A DNA stretch of 52,368 nucleotides, taken from NCBI GenBank assembly GCA_024280095.1, contig JAJRQU010000150.1:1-52368 (forward strand), read 5' to 3'. The notes below the pieces were generated by a model. That model ran no database searches. It was not told where the DNA came from and saw only the letters and a list, made by a program, of their open reading frames with translations. Positions 17,447 through 26,020 of this stretch are shown one piece after another; the stretch's first letter is position 1; each line of letters begins with the position of its first letter. Both the position numbers and the translations under genes were made by a program. Source of the DNA: Alphaproteobacteria bacterium (GTDB lineage: Bacteria > Pseudomonadota > Alphaproteobacteria > Sphingomonadales > Emcibacteraceae).

Positions 17447-17913
17447 AGATGGTTCTTAGCCTCCTCCTGCTTGGTAAAATATTTATCAAACCTATATCGG
17501 CGCAAACGAATACCCAATGCCATATGGGCGGCAAATTCAGCATCAGATATATTGGACCGTGCCGGGGCATCCGCTGCAATGGAAATCTGTTCATCACCGG
17601 ATGAAATCAGTTTAGCCATAATTTTGCCGCCAATTTTTTGTGCCCTTAATATGTCAATTTCTGTTTCGCGGCCCAGCCCAACAACAAGAACACGGTTTAT
17701 CTCCAGATTTTCAGGGGCGACAAGATCAATAATCTGGCCAAATTTTCCGGAAAAATGACCAATTATAATAGCGCGCTTAACCAGTCCTCCCGTTGCTTTA
17801 TCAATTTTACTTGCACTATCGGACAATTTTCCGTTCGCATAAACAAAGATGACATGCGCATCGGCGGTGGGTAAGCTTTTCTTGTTAAAAATAATATTCA
17901 TTCTATGCCTCAA
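17443..17913 (-). CDS. pepA: Leucyl aminopeptidase, N-terminal domain (5' half of frameshifted pepA)
   Basis: A 156-residue ORF covering the non-catalytic N-terminal domain of PepA, the part that mediates hexamer contacts and, in E. coli, DNA binding. It reads [20 protein letters not shown] at the start and [23 protein letters not shown] in the middle. It ends [20 protein letters not shown] at a TGA, where homologues continue into the catalytic domain. The break lies within a few bases of that stop. The start could be the first ATG (17913) or the second (17901, MNIIFNKK). It is divergent from lptD across a 200-bp spacer. Confidence 0.8.
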   Translation of the reverse strand: MRHRMNIIFNKKSLPTADAHVIFVYANGKLSDSASKIDKATGGLVKRAIIIGHFSGKFGQIIDLVAPENLEINRVLVVGLGRETEIDILRAQKIGGKIMAKLISSGDEQISIAADAPARSNISDAEFAAHMALGIRLRRYRFDKYFTKQEEAKNHL

Positions 17914-18027
17914 TTATGTCCAAGTCTCTTTTTAGGTTATCCTATTGTGACGGATACTTCTGCAAAAGTCACTGATACTTCTGAAAAAATCACTGATACT
18001 TCTACAAAAAACATTGTGCAAGTGTAA
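17905..18027 (+). other. Possible 40-codon micro-ORF spanning the tandem repeats
   Basis: An ATG at 17905 opens 40 codons that run through all three 21-bp repeats and stop at 18025-18027. The repeats translate as DTSAKVT, DTSEKIT and DTSTKNI. Since 21 is a multiple of three, an open frame is easy to obtain by chance. There is no convincing ribosome-binding site, and the first codons overlap the pepA start antisense. It is recorded as a possibility only. Confidence 0.15.
17953..18015. repeat. Three 21-bp tandem repeats in the pepA-lptD divergent spacer
   Basis: Units at 17953-17973, 17974-17994 and 17995-18015 all begin GATACTTCT and continue with an A-rich half ending CACT or CATT. Units 1 and 2 differ at three positions. 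A 21-bp period equals two turns of B-DNA, so equivalent bases lie on one face of the helix. The location between two divergent start codons suggests protein-binding sites for transcription control, but simple slippage expansion is also possible. Confidence 0.8.
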
Positions 18028-18113
18028 AATCTGAATAACTTATTTAGACGATTTTCCTATTATCTCGGAAAAAACTGTAGGCAATAAAAAGAAAAGTATG
18101 TAAATAACCCTAT

Positions 18114-20333
18114 ATGGTAAGAAAAATAATTTTCATCAACCTGTTCTTGGGCCTGTTTTTGGGCCTGTTTTTGGGAATGATATTGCCCACATCTGCATTG
18201 GAAGTATTCTCTGATGACGGCAAGGCTTCCCATGCAGAAACTGTTGGTAATAATAATAAAATAAATTTTTCTGCGGAAAAAGTCGAATACTTCAGTGAAG
18301 ATAATATCATCATCGCCACCGGCGACGTTACCCTGCATCATGAAAAAACAATTTTGACAGCAAATAAAGTTACGTTTAACCGTACAACCCGAGAAGTAAA
18401 GGCCACCGGCGGCATTACTATTCGAGATGATAAGGGTAATATCATGTTTATGGAAGAAACAATCCTTAAGGACGGTCTTAGGGAAGGCTTTATCCGTAAT
18501 GTCAGAGTATTATTCTCCGATGATTCACACTTAGTCGCAAAAGAAGCCATTCGTGTCGGCAAAAGAACCACCTTCAAAAAAGCCGCTTATTCTCCCTGCA
18601 AAACATGTAACAGTGAAGGCCAGAGAAAGCCATTATGGCAAATCAAGGCTGATTCCATTACCCATGATGAAAATGATAAAACTATAAAATATAGTAATGT
18701 TATTTTGGAAATTGCGGGCGTTCCCATACTCTATACGCCGTATTTTTCTCATCCTGATCCAACCGTTCGCGCGGCCTCGGGCTTTTTATCCCCAGAATTT
18801 TCTACCTCATCAGAACTTGGCATAAATGTTACGGTTCCCTATTATTTTAAGTTAGCGCCTCATAAGGATATAACCCTTGAGCCAATATTAACCACAAATG
18901 AAGGAATTGTTCTTGCCGGGACTTACCGGCAACATACGGGAAATGGTCAATTTTTTATCAAAGGATCCGCGACCAATGCCCGTGATCTGGATGTTAACCA
19001 AATTGATACTAACAGCCGTGAAATTCGCGGGCATATATTCTCCGGCGGGCAATTTGATCTTGATAATTTAAAATTTGCCGGAGATACATGGCAGTGGGAC
19101 TATGCTTTCAATTGGGTCAGCGACGACACTTACCTCAGGCGTTATTATCAGGATCGATCCGATGTTCTGAAAAGTCAGGTTCGCATCGAAAATTTCACAG
19201 GCCGTAATTATTTCACGGCGGGCCTTTATGGATTTCAGGGACTGGACGAAGAAGATATTGCGGCCACTACAGGTCAGGCACTACCAGCCATTGACTTAAA
19301 TATGGCTTCTACGCCCGGAAAATGGGGTAATCAGTTCATACTTGACGCCAGTGCTGTTGCTATTGTCCGAACAGGCGGTGTGGATTCACAGCGCGCAAGC
19401 GTTCAGGGGGCTTGGAAGCTACCTTTAAAAACCCGGCTTGGGGATTTCTATACCTTTACCGCAAGCTTGCGGGGCGATGTATTCAATAATAATGCCCAGA
19501 GCCAACAAGACCAGTTTCTTTATACCGGAAGCAGCAAAACAGTCGCAAGAATCTTGCCACAATTTGCGGCAGACTGGAAATTGCCTTTCATTAAGAATGG
19601 CGAATCAACGCAGCAAATCATTGAGCCATTAATTTCAATCATTGTCGCGCCAAACTATCCTAATTCCCTCGATATTGTAAATGAAGATAGCCGTAATTTT
19701 GAATTTGATGAAAATAATCTCTTCAGTCACAATCGTTATAACGGATATGACAGATGGGAAGCCGGAACGAGAGTTAATTATGGCGTGCGTTATTCCCTAT
19801 ATTCCGGCAGGACCTCTGTCATCGCGACCATAGGCCAGAGTTTTCGCCTTCAATCATCGGAGGCTTTCCCTGCTGGTTCCGGGTTCGAAGGAAAGTCATC
19901 CGACTTTGTGGGTCGTCTTGATTTTATTTTTGGGGATTATTTTGATTATATCCATCGATTTCGTCTGGACAAAAACAGTTTAAGGCTTCGTCGTAACGAG
20001 ATGATTCTTTCCGGCGGGACAAAAAAATTCAGAGCCTCTATGCGTTATCTTGATTTAGATAGAGACGCCGCAGACTTAAGGAATACTGAGTTTGAAAATC
20101 GCCAAGAGTTCGGAACGGGCCTTCAGGTTTTTGTAACCAATAGTTGGACGCTCCATGGCAGTTGGGTGCGCGACCTGCTTAAAAAAGACACAATTTCTTA
20201 CGATGCTGGCATTCGTTTCAAGAATGAATGTTTGGAATTTGGCATACGATATGAAAAACGGCTAACGACAGACAGGGATATTACGCCGTCCAGTAGTTTT
20301 CATTTAAGACTGGTCTTAAAACACCTGGGATGA
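18114..20333 (+). CDS. lptD: LPS-assembly protein LptD
   Basis: The outer-membrane beta-barrel that, with LptE, inserts lipopolysaccharide into the outer leaflet. A signal peptide (MVRKIIFINLFLGLFLGLFLG, cleavage near TSALE) precedes an LptA/OstA-like jellyroll (about 50-170: INFSAEKVEYFSEDNIIIATGDV). The barrel domain follows, with the conserved entry ILEIAGVPILYTPYFSHPDPTVRAASGFLSPEF. Cysteines at 162 and 165 (SPCKTC) and one in the late barrel (NECLEFGIRY) could form the interdomain disulfide. The 739-aa length is normal. The signal peptide contains a 12-bp duplication giving LGLFLGLF. It is the first gene of lptD-surA-pdxA-rsmA. LptF and LptG, usually encoded just upstream in this class, are absent. 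Confidence 0.93.
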   Translation: MVRKIIFINLFLGLFLGLFLGMILPTSALEVFSDDGKASHAETVGNNNKINFSAEKVEYFSEDNIIIATGDVTLHHEKTILTANKVTFNRTTREVKATGGITIRDDKGNIMFMEETILKDGLREGFIRNVRVLFSDDSHLVAKEAIRVGKRTTFKKAAYSPCKTCNSEGQRKPLWQIKADSITHDENDKTIKYSNVILEIAGVPILYTPYFSHPDPTVRAASGFLSPEFSTSSELGINVTVPYYFKLAPHKDITLEPILTTNEGIVLAGTYRQHTGNGQFFIKGSATNARDLDVNQIDTNSREIRGHIFSGGQFDLDNLKFAGDTWQWDYAFNWVSDDTYLRRYYQDRSDVLKSQVRIENFTGRNYFTAGLYGFQGLDEEDIAATTGQALPAIDLNMASTPGKWGNQFILDASAVAIVRTGGVDSQRASVQGAWKLPLKTRLGDFYTFTASLRGDVFNNNAQSQQDQFLYTGSSKTVARILPQFAADWKLPFIKNGESTQQIIEPLISIIVAPNYPNSLDIVNEDSRNFEFDENNLFSHNRYNGYDRWEAGTRVNYGVRYSLYSGRTSVIATIGQSFRLQSSEAFPAGSGFEGKSSDFVGRLDFIFGDYFDYIHRFRLDKNSLRLRRNEMILSGGTKKFRASMRYLDLDRDAADLRNTEFENRQEFGTGLQVFVTNSWTLHGSWVRDLLKKDTISYDAGIRFKNECLEFGIRYEKRLTTDRDITPSSSFHLRLVLKHLG

Positions 20334-20415
20334 ATTGCCTTTTGATTTTTCCATTGTTTATCAGTATAGATATGTAGTAAAATTCAAAATCAGACCAAAA
20401 ACAGGCACATGTAAT

Positions 20416-21726
20416 ATGAATTGTAGATTTCATACAAAAACATTTAAATTAGGCTTAATGAGTATCATTGGCAGTATATTGCTTTCCTCGGTAACTGCTG
20501 CCGCTCAACAACGCGCCGCGCCAGAGAAACTCAGTGACATTCAACAAATTGTGACCGTTGTTAATGACAGCCCCATATCATTATATGACCTGAAACAGCG
20601 TGTTTTGCTCTTCATGATTTCATCTAACAAACGTCAAATCACGCCAGAAGAACAGCAATATATGAACCAGCAGGCCTTGCAAAGCCTTATTGATGACAAA
20701 TTAAAAACCCAGGAAGCGAGTAATTATAAAACCGTCATCAGCAAAGAAGAACAAGAAGAATCCTTTACGACCTATGCCCAGCAAATGCGTATCACGCCCC
20801 AGCAGCTGGAACAACAGCTAAACCAAACCGGCATCCTCAAAGAATCAATGTTAAAACAGATTGAAGCCTCTTTGGCCTGGGAACAGGTCGTCGGCGGTCT
20901 GTTGATGCCTCAGGTCAGTATCAGCGATGAAGAAATTCATTCGATACTCGACAGAATGCAGAATAATAAAGGGCAATATGAATATCATCCGCTAGAAATT
21001 TTCCTGCTCGTATCAGAAAATGATAAACGGGAAGAAAGCAGAATTGCCGCGACAAAAATCATTGAACAACTGAATAATAACGCGCCCTTTCAGGTTATGG
21101 CCCGCCAATTTTCACAATCAACAACGTCTGCGGTCGGCGGGGATTTGGGCTGGCTCATGGAATCGCAACTTAATCCGGAAATGATGTCTGCTCTTGTAGA
21201 TATGAAACAAGGACAGATTGCAGGGCCAATCGAAACTGAAGACGGTTTTTATATCCTTCAATTGGCGGGCAAAAGACAAGTCCTGACCGCCAGTAAAACA
21301 GATGCCCGTGTTGATTTGCAGCATATGTTCTTCGAAGTTTCTGACAAGGCACAAAGCGAAGAATTGGACGCCTTGGAAAAAACGATTACCGCTGCCGCAA
21401 AAAAAATTGTAAACTGTGAAAACCTAGACGCGCAAGGTAAGGCACTCGGCGCAAAAGAAACCGGAAGTCTGGGCAACTTGGCTATTTCAGACCTGCCGCA
21501 AAATCTTCATGAGACGCTGCTTGAAACTGAGATTGGCCACGCAACCCCCCCCATCAAAGAAGAGGCCGGTTACCGCGTGTTTGTCGTTTGTGATAGAAAA
21601 GCCCCTGAAATCAGGTTGCCCGATTACGACAGTGTTGAAGGAAGCCTGTCACAGCAGCGCGTTGGCCTCATAGCGCGGCGTCACCTCAGAGACTTACGGC
21701 GCGATGCCATTATCGACTATAAATAG
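20416..21726 (+). CDS. surA: Periplasmic chaperone/peptidyl-prolyl isomerase SurA
   Basis: SurA escorts unfolded outer-membrane proteins, including LptD, to the assembly machinery. A signal peptide (MNCRFHTKTFKLGLMSIIGSILLSSVTAAAQQ) supports ATG 20416 as start; the ORF is open from 20335 but that extension would bury the signal. Mature features are QQIVTVVNDSPISLYDLKQRV (SurA N-domain) and QALQSLIDDKLKTQEA. A parvulin domain follows (about 190-290: EYHPLEIFL, SQSTTSAVGGDLGWL, GPIETEDGFYILQL), then a second, degenerate parvulin-like region with ETGSLGNLAISDLPQ. It lies 82 bp after lptD and overlaps the pdxA start by 23 nt. Confidence 0.93.
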   Translation: MNCRFHTKTFKLGLMSIIGSILLSSVTAAAQQRAAPEKLSDIQQIVTVVNDSPISLYDLKQRVLLFMISSNKRQITPEEQQYMNQQALQSLIDDKLKTQEASNYKTVISKEEQEESFTTYAQQMRITPQQLEQQLNQTGILKESMLKQIEASLAWEQVVGGLLMPQVSISDEEIHSILDRMQNNKGQYEYHPLEIFLLVSENDKREESRIAATKIIEQLNNNAPFQVMARQFSQSTTSAVGGDLGWLMESQLNPEMMSALVDMKQGQIAGPIETEDGFYILQLAGKRQVLTASKTDARVDLQHMFFEVSDKAQSEELDALEKTITAAAKKIVNCENLDAQGKALGAKETGSLGNLAISDLPQNLHETLLETEIGHATPPIKEEAGYRVFVVCDRKAPEIRLPDYDSVEGSLSQQRVGLIARRHLRDLRRDAIIDYK

Positions 21727-22786
21727 CTCCCTTCCTCAGCCTCTTCCTCAGGCCCCTCCTCTGGCCATATCAGCGGGCGAGCCGGCTGGTATCGGCCCTG
21801 AAATTATCTTGAAAAGCTGGACTGAACGACATAGGCAGGCTTTACCAGCCTTTTTTGTGGTGGGAACCCCGCAAATATTTCTGGAGACGGCCCACCAGTT
21901 GGGCCTGAATGTACCTGTGCATATCATTAGGTCACCGGATGAAACCAAAGATGTTTTTATCAATCATTTGCCAATATATGACCTTGGGTCAGAAATTAAC
22001 CATGAATTATTTCAATTTGGCACCCCCTCAACGGCGACGGCAAACATGACTATCAGTGCCATAAAAAAATCAGTAGATTTTATTTTCAAAGGCAAAGCCG
22101 CCGGATTGATCACAGCGCCAATCCAGAAATCAACCCTTTATGACGCGGGCTTTACCTGTCCCGGTCATACGGAATATCTGGCAGAATTATGCGAAAAATA
22201 TACGTCTCGGCCTGAAACGCCGGTGATGATGCTCGTATCCGACTATTTGCGCGTTGTTCCCCTGACCATCCATATGGCGCTGCGCGATGTTTCAAAGTCA
22301 ATCACTGCCGATTTAATCACGCAAATTTGCTCTAAAATACATAAAGCTCTGAAGCAGGATTTTTGCCTTGAACCCCCCCGCATCGTCGTTGCCGGATTAA
22401 ATCCCCATGCCGGCGAAAATGGCACAATGGGCGAAGAGGATGAACAGATCATTCGACCCGCCATAGATCACTTGCGGGCGCAGGGCATGAATATTCAAGG
22501 CCCCCGGCCCGCCGACACCCTGTTTCATGCCGCCGCCCGCACCACATATGATGCGGCATTATGCATGTATCATGATCAGGCCCTGATCCCCATCAAAACT
22601 TTGGACTTTGACGGCGGCGTTAATGTTACCCTTGGATTGCCTATCGTGCGTACATCACCTGATCATGGCACGGCCTTGGATATTGCCGGCAAAAATCTGG
22701 CCAGCCCAAAGAGTATGATCAACGCCATAAAATTAGCGGATAAAATATATCAAAACCGTCAAAACGGGATCAAAGAAAATGTATGA
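21704..22786 (+). CDS. pdxA: 4-hydroxythreonine-4-phosphate dehydrogenase
   Basis: PdxA oxidises 4-phosphohydroxy-L-threonine in the deoxyxylulose-5-phosphate-dependent pathway to pyridoxal phosphate. Diagnostic stretches are LAISAGEPAGIGPEIILKSW near the N-terminus, GLITAPIQKSTLYDAGFTCPGHTEYLAELC (metal-ligand histidine in PGHTE), VAGLNPHAGENGTMGEEDE and MYHDQALIPIKTLDFDGGVNVTLGLPIVRTSPDHGTALDIAGK. The length is 360 aa including a short Pro-rich N-terminal extension encoded inside the end of surA. The ATG at 21704 is the only standard start before the conserved core, so translation is probably coupled to surA. The 3' end overlaps rsmA by 8 nt. Confidence 0.94.
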   Translation: MPLSTINSSLPQPLPQAPPLAISAGEPAGIGPEIILKSWTERHRQALPAFFVVGTPQIFLETAHQLGLNVPVHIIRSPDETKDVFINHLPIYDLGSEINHELFQFGTPSTATANMTISAIKKSVDFIFKGKAAGLITAPIQKSTLYDAGFTCPGHTEYLAELCEKYTSRPETPVMMLVSDYLRVVPLTIHMALRDVSKSITADLITQICSKIHKALKQDFCLEPPRIVVAGLNPHAGENGTMGEEDEQIIRPAIDHLRAQGMNIQGPRPADTLFHAAARTTYDAALCMYHDQALIPIKTLDFDGGVNVTLGLPIVRTSPDHGTALDIAGKNLASPKSMINAIKLADKIYQNRQNGIKENV

Positions 22787-23642
22787 AGATGGTCTGCCGC
22801 CCCTGCGGGATGTGATTAGCCGTTACGAGCTGAACGCCAAAAAATCTTTGGGCCAGAATTTCCTCACCGACTTGAATTTAACCGGTAAGATTGCCCGCTC
22901 TGCCGAGGGGATGGGCGGGTGCAGCTTAAAGGATTCCATAGTCTATGAAGTCGGCCCCGGCCCCGGTGCCCTCACCCGCGCCCTATTGATGAACGGCGCG
23001 CATCGTGTTGTTGCCGTGGAAATGGATCCACGCTGCATCGAGGCTCAAAAAGAAATCCAAGCCGCCTATCCCGGTAAATTGGACGTATTTGAAGGCGATG
23101 CGCTTCTGATGGATGAGCGCGACTTAATTGGCGATACCGAAGGACGTCCGGTTAAAATCATCGCCAATCTGCCCTATAATGTGGGCACGGCTTTGCTGGT
23201 AAAATGGTTGACTGTGAGCGATTGGTTGCCGTGGTACAGTTCATTAACCCTTATGTTTCAAAAGGAAGTCGGCCAGCGTATCATCGCAGAGCCGCGCAGT
23301 AAGGCATATGGCCGCCTTTCCATTCTTGGGCAGTTTCGGGCCGATACGAGAATAATGTGTGATGTTCCCGCCCGGGCCTTCACTCCTGCGCCAAAAGTCA
23401 CCTCCTGCATTGTTAATATCATCCCGAAAGCCGAACAAGCCCACACCCCAAAACAGGAAATACTGGAAAAAGTTGTTTACGCCGCCTTCAACCAACGCCG
23501 CAAAATGCTCCGTACCAGCCTTAAGGCCTTAGGCAAAGCTCCCTTACCTTACCTGAAAGCCGCAAACATCACCCCAACCTGCCGCGCAGAAGAATTAACG
23601 ATCGAAGATTTTTGCCGTCTGGCAAAGGCCTATGAGCAATAA
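22779..23642 (+). CDS. rsmA: 16S rRNA dimethyladenosine transferase (KsgA/RsmA)
   Basis: This enzyme uses S-adenosylmethionine to dimethylate A1518 and A1519 in helix 45 of 16S rRNA, a late step of small-subunit maturation. It has KKSLGQNFLTDLNL, the SAM loop VYEVGPGPGALTRALL, EMDPRCIEA, EGDAL and the catalytic NLPYNVGTALLVKWL. The C-terminal lobe contains PAPKVTSCIVNI and FNQRRKMLRTSLKALG. The length of 287 aa is standard. It is the last gene of the lptD operon, with its start inside pdxA, and it converges on gmk with only 4 nt between the stop codons. Confidence 0.95.
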   Translation: MYEDGLPPLRDVISRYELNAKKSLGQNFLTDLNLTGKIARSAEGMGGCSLKDSIVYEVGPGPGALTRALLMNGAHRVVAVEMDPRCIEAQKEIQAAYPGKLDVFEGDALLMDERDLIGDTEGRPVKIIANLPYNVGTALLVKWLTVSDWLPWYSSLTLMFQKEVGQRIIAEPRSKAYGRLSILGQFRADTRIMCDVPARAFTPAPKVTSCIVNIIPKAEQAHTPKQEILEKVVYAAFNQRRKMLRTSLKALGKAPLPYLKAANITPTCRAEELTIEDFCRLAKAYEQ

Positions 23643-23646
23643 CCGT

Positions 23647-24282
23647 CTATTCTTCGCCCGTAATGTCATGAACGAATGAGACAAGGCCGGTTTGGCGCGC
23701 GCGTTTCAGGCGTTCGGCCTGCAATATGGAAAAAAGCTGCTGCTCGGATTGTTCAAGATAATCATTGACGATGATATAGTCATATTCCGCCCAATGGCTG
23801 ATTTCCTGATTGGCCTTTGACATACGTTTGGCAACAACCTCAGCACTATCCTGCGCGCGGTTTTTCAGGCGGCGTTCCAATTCAGCCTTGCTGGGCGGCA
23901 AAATAAATACCCGCACAAGGTCTTTGGCGACTTTTTGGGATAGCTGCTGCGTGCCCTGCCAGTCAATATCAAACAGGACGTCCCGGCCTTCTTGCAGGGC
24001 AGTTTCCACTTGGGCTGCGGGTGTGCCGTAATAATTATCAAATACGCGTGCATGCTCCAGAAAACCATCCTGTGCCACAAGTTCTTCAAATTCAGCCGTT
24101 GAGACAAAGTTATAGTCAACCCCGTCCTGCTCGCCGGTGCGGGGGCTTCTTGTGGTCATGGATACGGACAGGGTAATATTATCGTCTTTTTTCAATAACA
24201 GGCGCGACAAGGTGGATTTGCCCGCGCCGGAGGGGGAGGACAGAACCAAAAGCAAGCCACGGCGTTGAATGTTTTTAATCAT
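23647..24282 (-). CDS. gmk: Guanylate kinase
   Basis: Guanylate kinase phosphorylates GMP to GDP with ATP. The P-loop is LVLSSPSGAGKSTLSRLL close to the N-terminus, followed by the GMP-binding SVSMTTRSPRTGEQDGVDYNFVS, YYGTPAAQVETALQEGRDVLFDIDWQG and the lid IFILPPS. The ATG at 24282 (AGGGAAACC just upstream, 7 nt after the yicC stop) gives 211 aa, the normal length. An upstream in-frame extension exists but would overlap yicC. Translation is tightly coupled to yicC, the conserved yicC-gmk pair. Confidence 0.94.
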   Translation of the reverse strand: MIKNIQRRGLLLVLSSPSGAGKSTLSRLLLKKDDNITLSVSMTTRSPRTGEQDGVDYNFVSTAEFEELVAQDGFLEHARVFDNYYGTPAAQVETALQEGRDVLFDIDWQGTQQLSQKVAKDLVRVFILPPSKAELERRLKNRAQDSAEVVAKRMSKANQEISHWAEYDYIIVNDYLEQSEQQLFSILQAERLKRARQTGLVSFVHDITGEE

Positions 24283-24289
24283 GGTTTCC

Positions 24290-25177
24290 CTATTCAATAT
24301 TCTGAACTTGTTCACGGAACTGATCAATGGTTGTTTTCAGTGACAAACCAACATTGGTCAGGCGAATGTCATAGGCTTTACTGCATAATGTATTGGCTTC
24401 GCGGTTAAATTCCTGAGTCAAAAAATCAAGTTTACGGCCAATCTGGCCATTGGCTTTCATGTGGCCGCGCGCCGCCTCAATATGCGCATAGAGCCGGTCA
24501 ATTTCTTCCTTGATATCTGCCTTGGTGGCCAGCAGCACCACCTCTTGAGCAATACGGTCAGGATCAAGGGCGGTTTTATCATCCAAAAGCGCGTTTACTT
24601 TTTCCATATAACGCTCTTTAATCAAATGCGGTAATCCCGCCGCGATACCATCGGCTTCCTTAACCAGCCGCTCTATCTCGTCAAGGAGCCCCGTCAAAAC
24701 ATTCTGCATCGCAGAACCTTCGCTATCACGGGCCAGTTTAAAGGCTGTCAAAACATCGGCAAAAGATTTCTCCAGCGCAATATTGCGGGCTTTGATCACC
24801 CCTTCGTCTTCTTCTGCTTCCCCATATTGAATGACATCTTTTATGCCCATAAGCGCATCAAGACTTGGCTGCGGCAGATGGTTATTCATAGCAGTTTCAA
24901 CGGCAACGGCGACCAATTGATCCAGCATTCCCTGATTCACTTTGATCGCGGCACCATCCGCATCACGGTTCATCTGAAGGTTGATATTAATCGACCCACG
25001 GGCGATGTTTTCTTTCATGGATTTACGGGCCATCTGTTCAATGGCCTCCATCCCGTGAGGCGTCCGGCACCTGATATCAAGGGCGCGGCCATTGACGCTT
25101 TTTATTTCCCATGTCCAATGATAATTTTCATAATTGCCGGCGGCGCGGGCGAACCCTGTCATACTTGATAATGTCAT
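24290..25177 (-). CDS. yicC: YicC-family endoribonuclease
   Basis: A YicC/YloC protein of 295 aa, the usual size; family members have been reported as endoribonucleases involved in small-RNA turnover. The hallmark N-terminus LSSMTGFARAAG is present. SVNGRALDIRCRTPHGMEAIE and the C-terminal block follow: EEIDRLYAHIEAARGHMKANGQIGRKLDFLTQEFNREANTLCSKA, containing the conserved acidic and arginine residues. It is followed by gmk after 7 nt. It is separated from mltG by the oppositely oriented SDR gene, an insertion into an otherwise familiar mltG-yicC-gmk order. Confidence 0.92.
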   Translation of the reverse strand: MTLSSMTGFARAAGNYENYHWTWEIKSVNGRALDIRCRTPHGMEAIEQMARKSMKENIARGSININLQMNRDADGAAIKVNQGMLDQLVAVAVETAMNNHLPQPSLDALMGIKDVIQYGEAEEDEGVIKARNIALEKSFADVLTAFKLARDSEGSAMQNVLTGLLDEIERLVKEADGIAAGLPHLIKERYMEKVNALLDDKTALDPDRIAQEVVLLATKADIKEEIDRLYAHIEAARGHMKANGQIGRKLDFLTQEFNREANTLCSKAYDIRLTNVGLSLKTTIDQFREQVQNIE

Positions 25178-25255
25178 GTCTAAAGCTTTTAATCTTTCAA
25201 TGTTGCGACTATAGTCTTTGTAAATACTCGCAGGTTATAACAGGAATAAACCCAT

Positions 25256-26020
25256 ATGAAAAATCCAAAATCGATTCTTATTACAGGCGGCAGTAGCGGC
25301 ATTGGCGAAGCCCTGGCCAAAGACTATGCCAAAGAGGGCATAACCCTGTTTCTAAGTGGCCGAAATGCAGAAAGATTAAGCCAAGTGAAAGATAATTGCC
25401 TTTCCCTCGGCGCTGATGTTCATACGGCCCTTGTTGATACGGCTGATGAAACGGCCATGTCCGACTGGATCATATCATGCGATGAAATTGCGCCCCTTGA
25501 TCTTGTAGTCGCGAACGCCGGGATTGGTGATGGCTTTACCACCGACATGGATTTGGGCGAGCATACAAAAAAGATTTTTGACGTGAATGTCTCCGGCGTA
25601 TTTAACACCATTCATCCCGCCATTCGAATTATGCAAAAAAGAAAAAAAGGTCAGATCGCGCTCATCTCATCCCTTGCGGGGTATCATGGCCTGCCAACGG
25701 CCCCGGCTTATTCCACATCCAAGGTATGCATTAAGGCCTACGGCGAGGCTCTGCGCGGCTTATATGCCTCGCGCGGCATCGAAATCAACGTCATCTGTCC
25801 GGGGTTTGTCAAAAGCCCCATGACCGCCACAAATAACTTTCCCATGCCTTTCCTGATGGAAACCGATGATGCCATCAAAGCCCTGCGGCGCGGCCTTGAA
25901 AAAAATCAGGCCCGCATTACCTTCCCTTGGCAATTAAGTCTTATATTCGGATTTATGGTCAGGTTTTTCCCTGAGTGGTTATTTGACCGGATTTTCAGAG
26001 TGATGCCCGCTAAAAATTAA
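25256..26020 (+). CDS. Short-chain dehydrogenase/reductase
   Basis: A 254-residue classical SDR with Rossmann motif ITGGSSGIGEALAKDYAKEG at the N-terminus, the NAG motif (VVANAGIGD) and active-site SSLAGYHGLPTAPAYSTSK with the Y-x-x-x-K dyad. The PG step is CPGFVKSPMTA. The C-terminus MVRFFPEWLFDRIFRVMPA is hydrophobic and may associate with the membrane, as in DltE/YqjQ-like SDRs. The substrate is unknown. It is divergent from yicC and overlaps mltG tail-to-tail by 4 nt. It breaks the usual mltG-yicC adjacency. Confidence 0.88.
   Translation: MKNPKSILITGGSSGIGEALAKDYAKEGITLFLSGRNAERLSQVKDNCLSLGADVHTALVDTADETAMSDWIISCDEIAPLDLVVANAGIGDGFTTDMDLGEHTKKIFDVNVSGVFNTIHPAIRIMQKRKKGQIALISSLAGYHGLPTAPAYSTSKVCIKAYGEALRGLYASRGIEINVICPGFVKSPMTATNNFPMPFLMETDDAIKALRRGLEKNQARITFPWQLSLIFGFMVRFFPEWLFDRIFRVMPAKN

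Noticed and set aside
17446-17475. Programmed frameshifting in pepA, similar to prfB
   Set aside because: The required shift is -1, not +1, and no slippery heptamer lies before the stop. A lost A, or reinitiation at the GTG, explains the sequence better.
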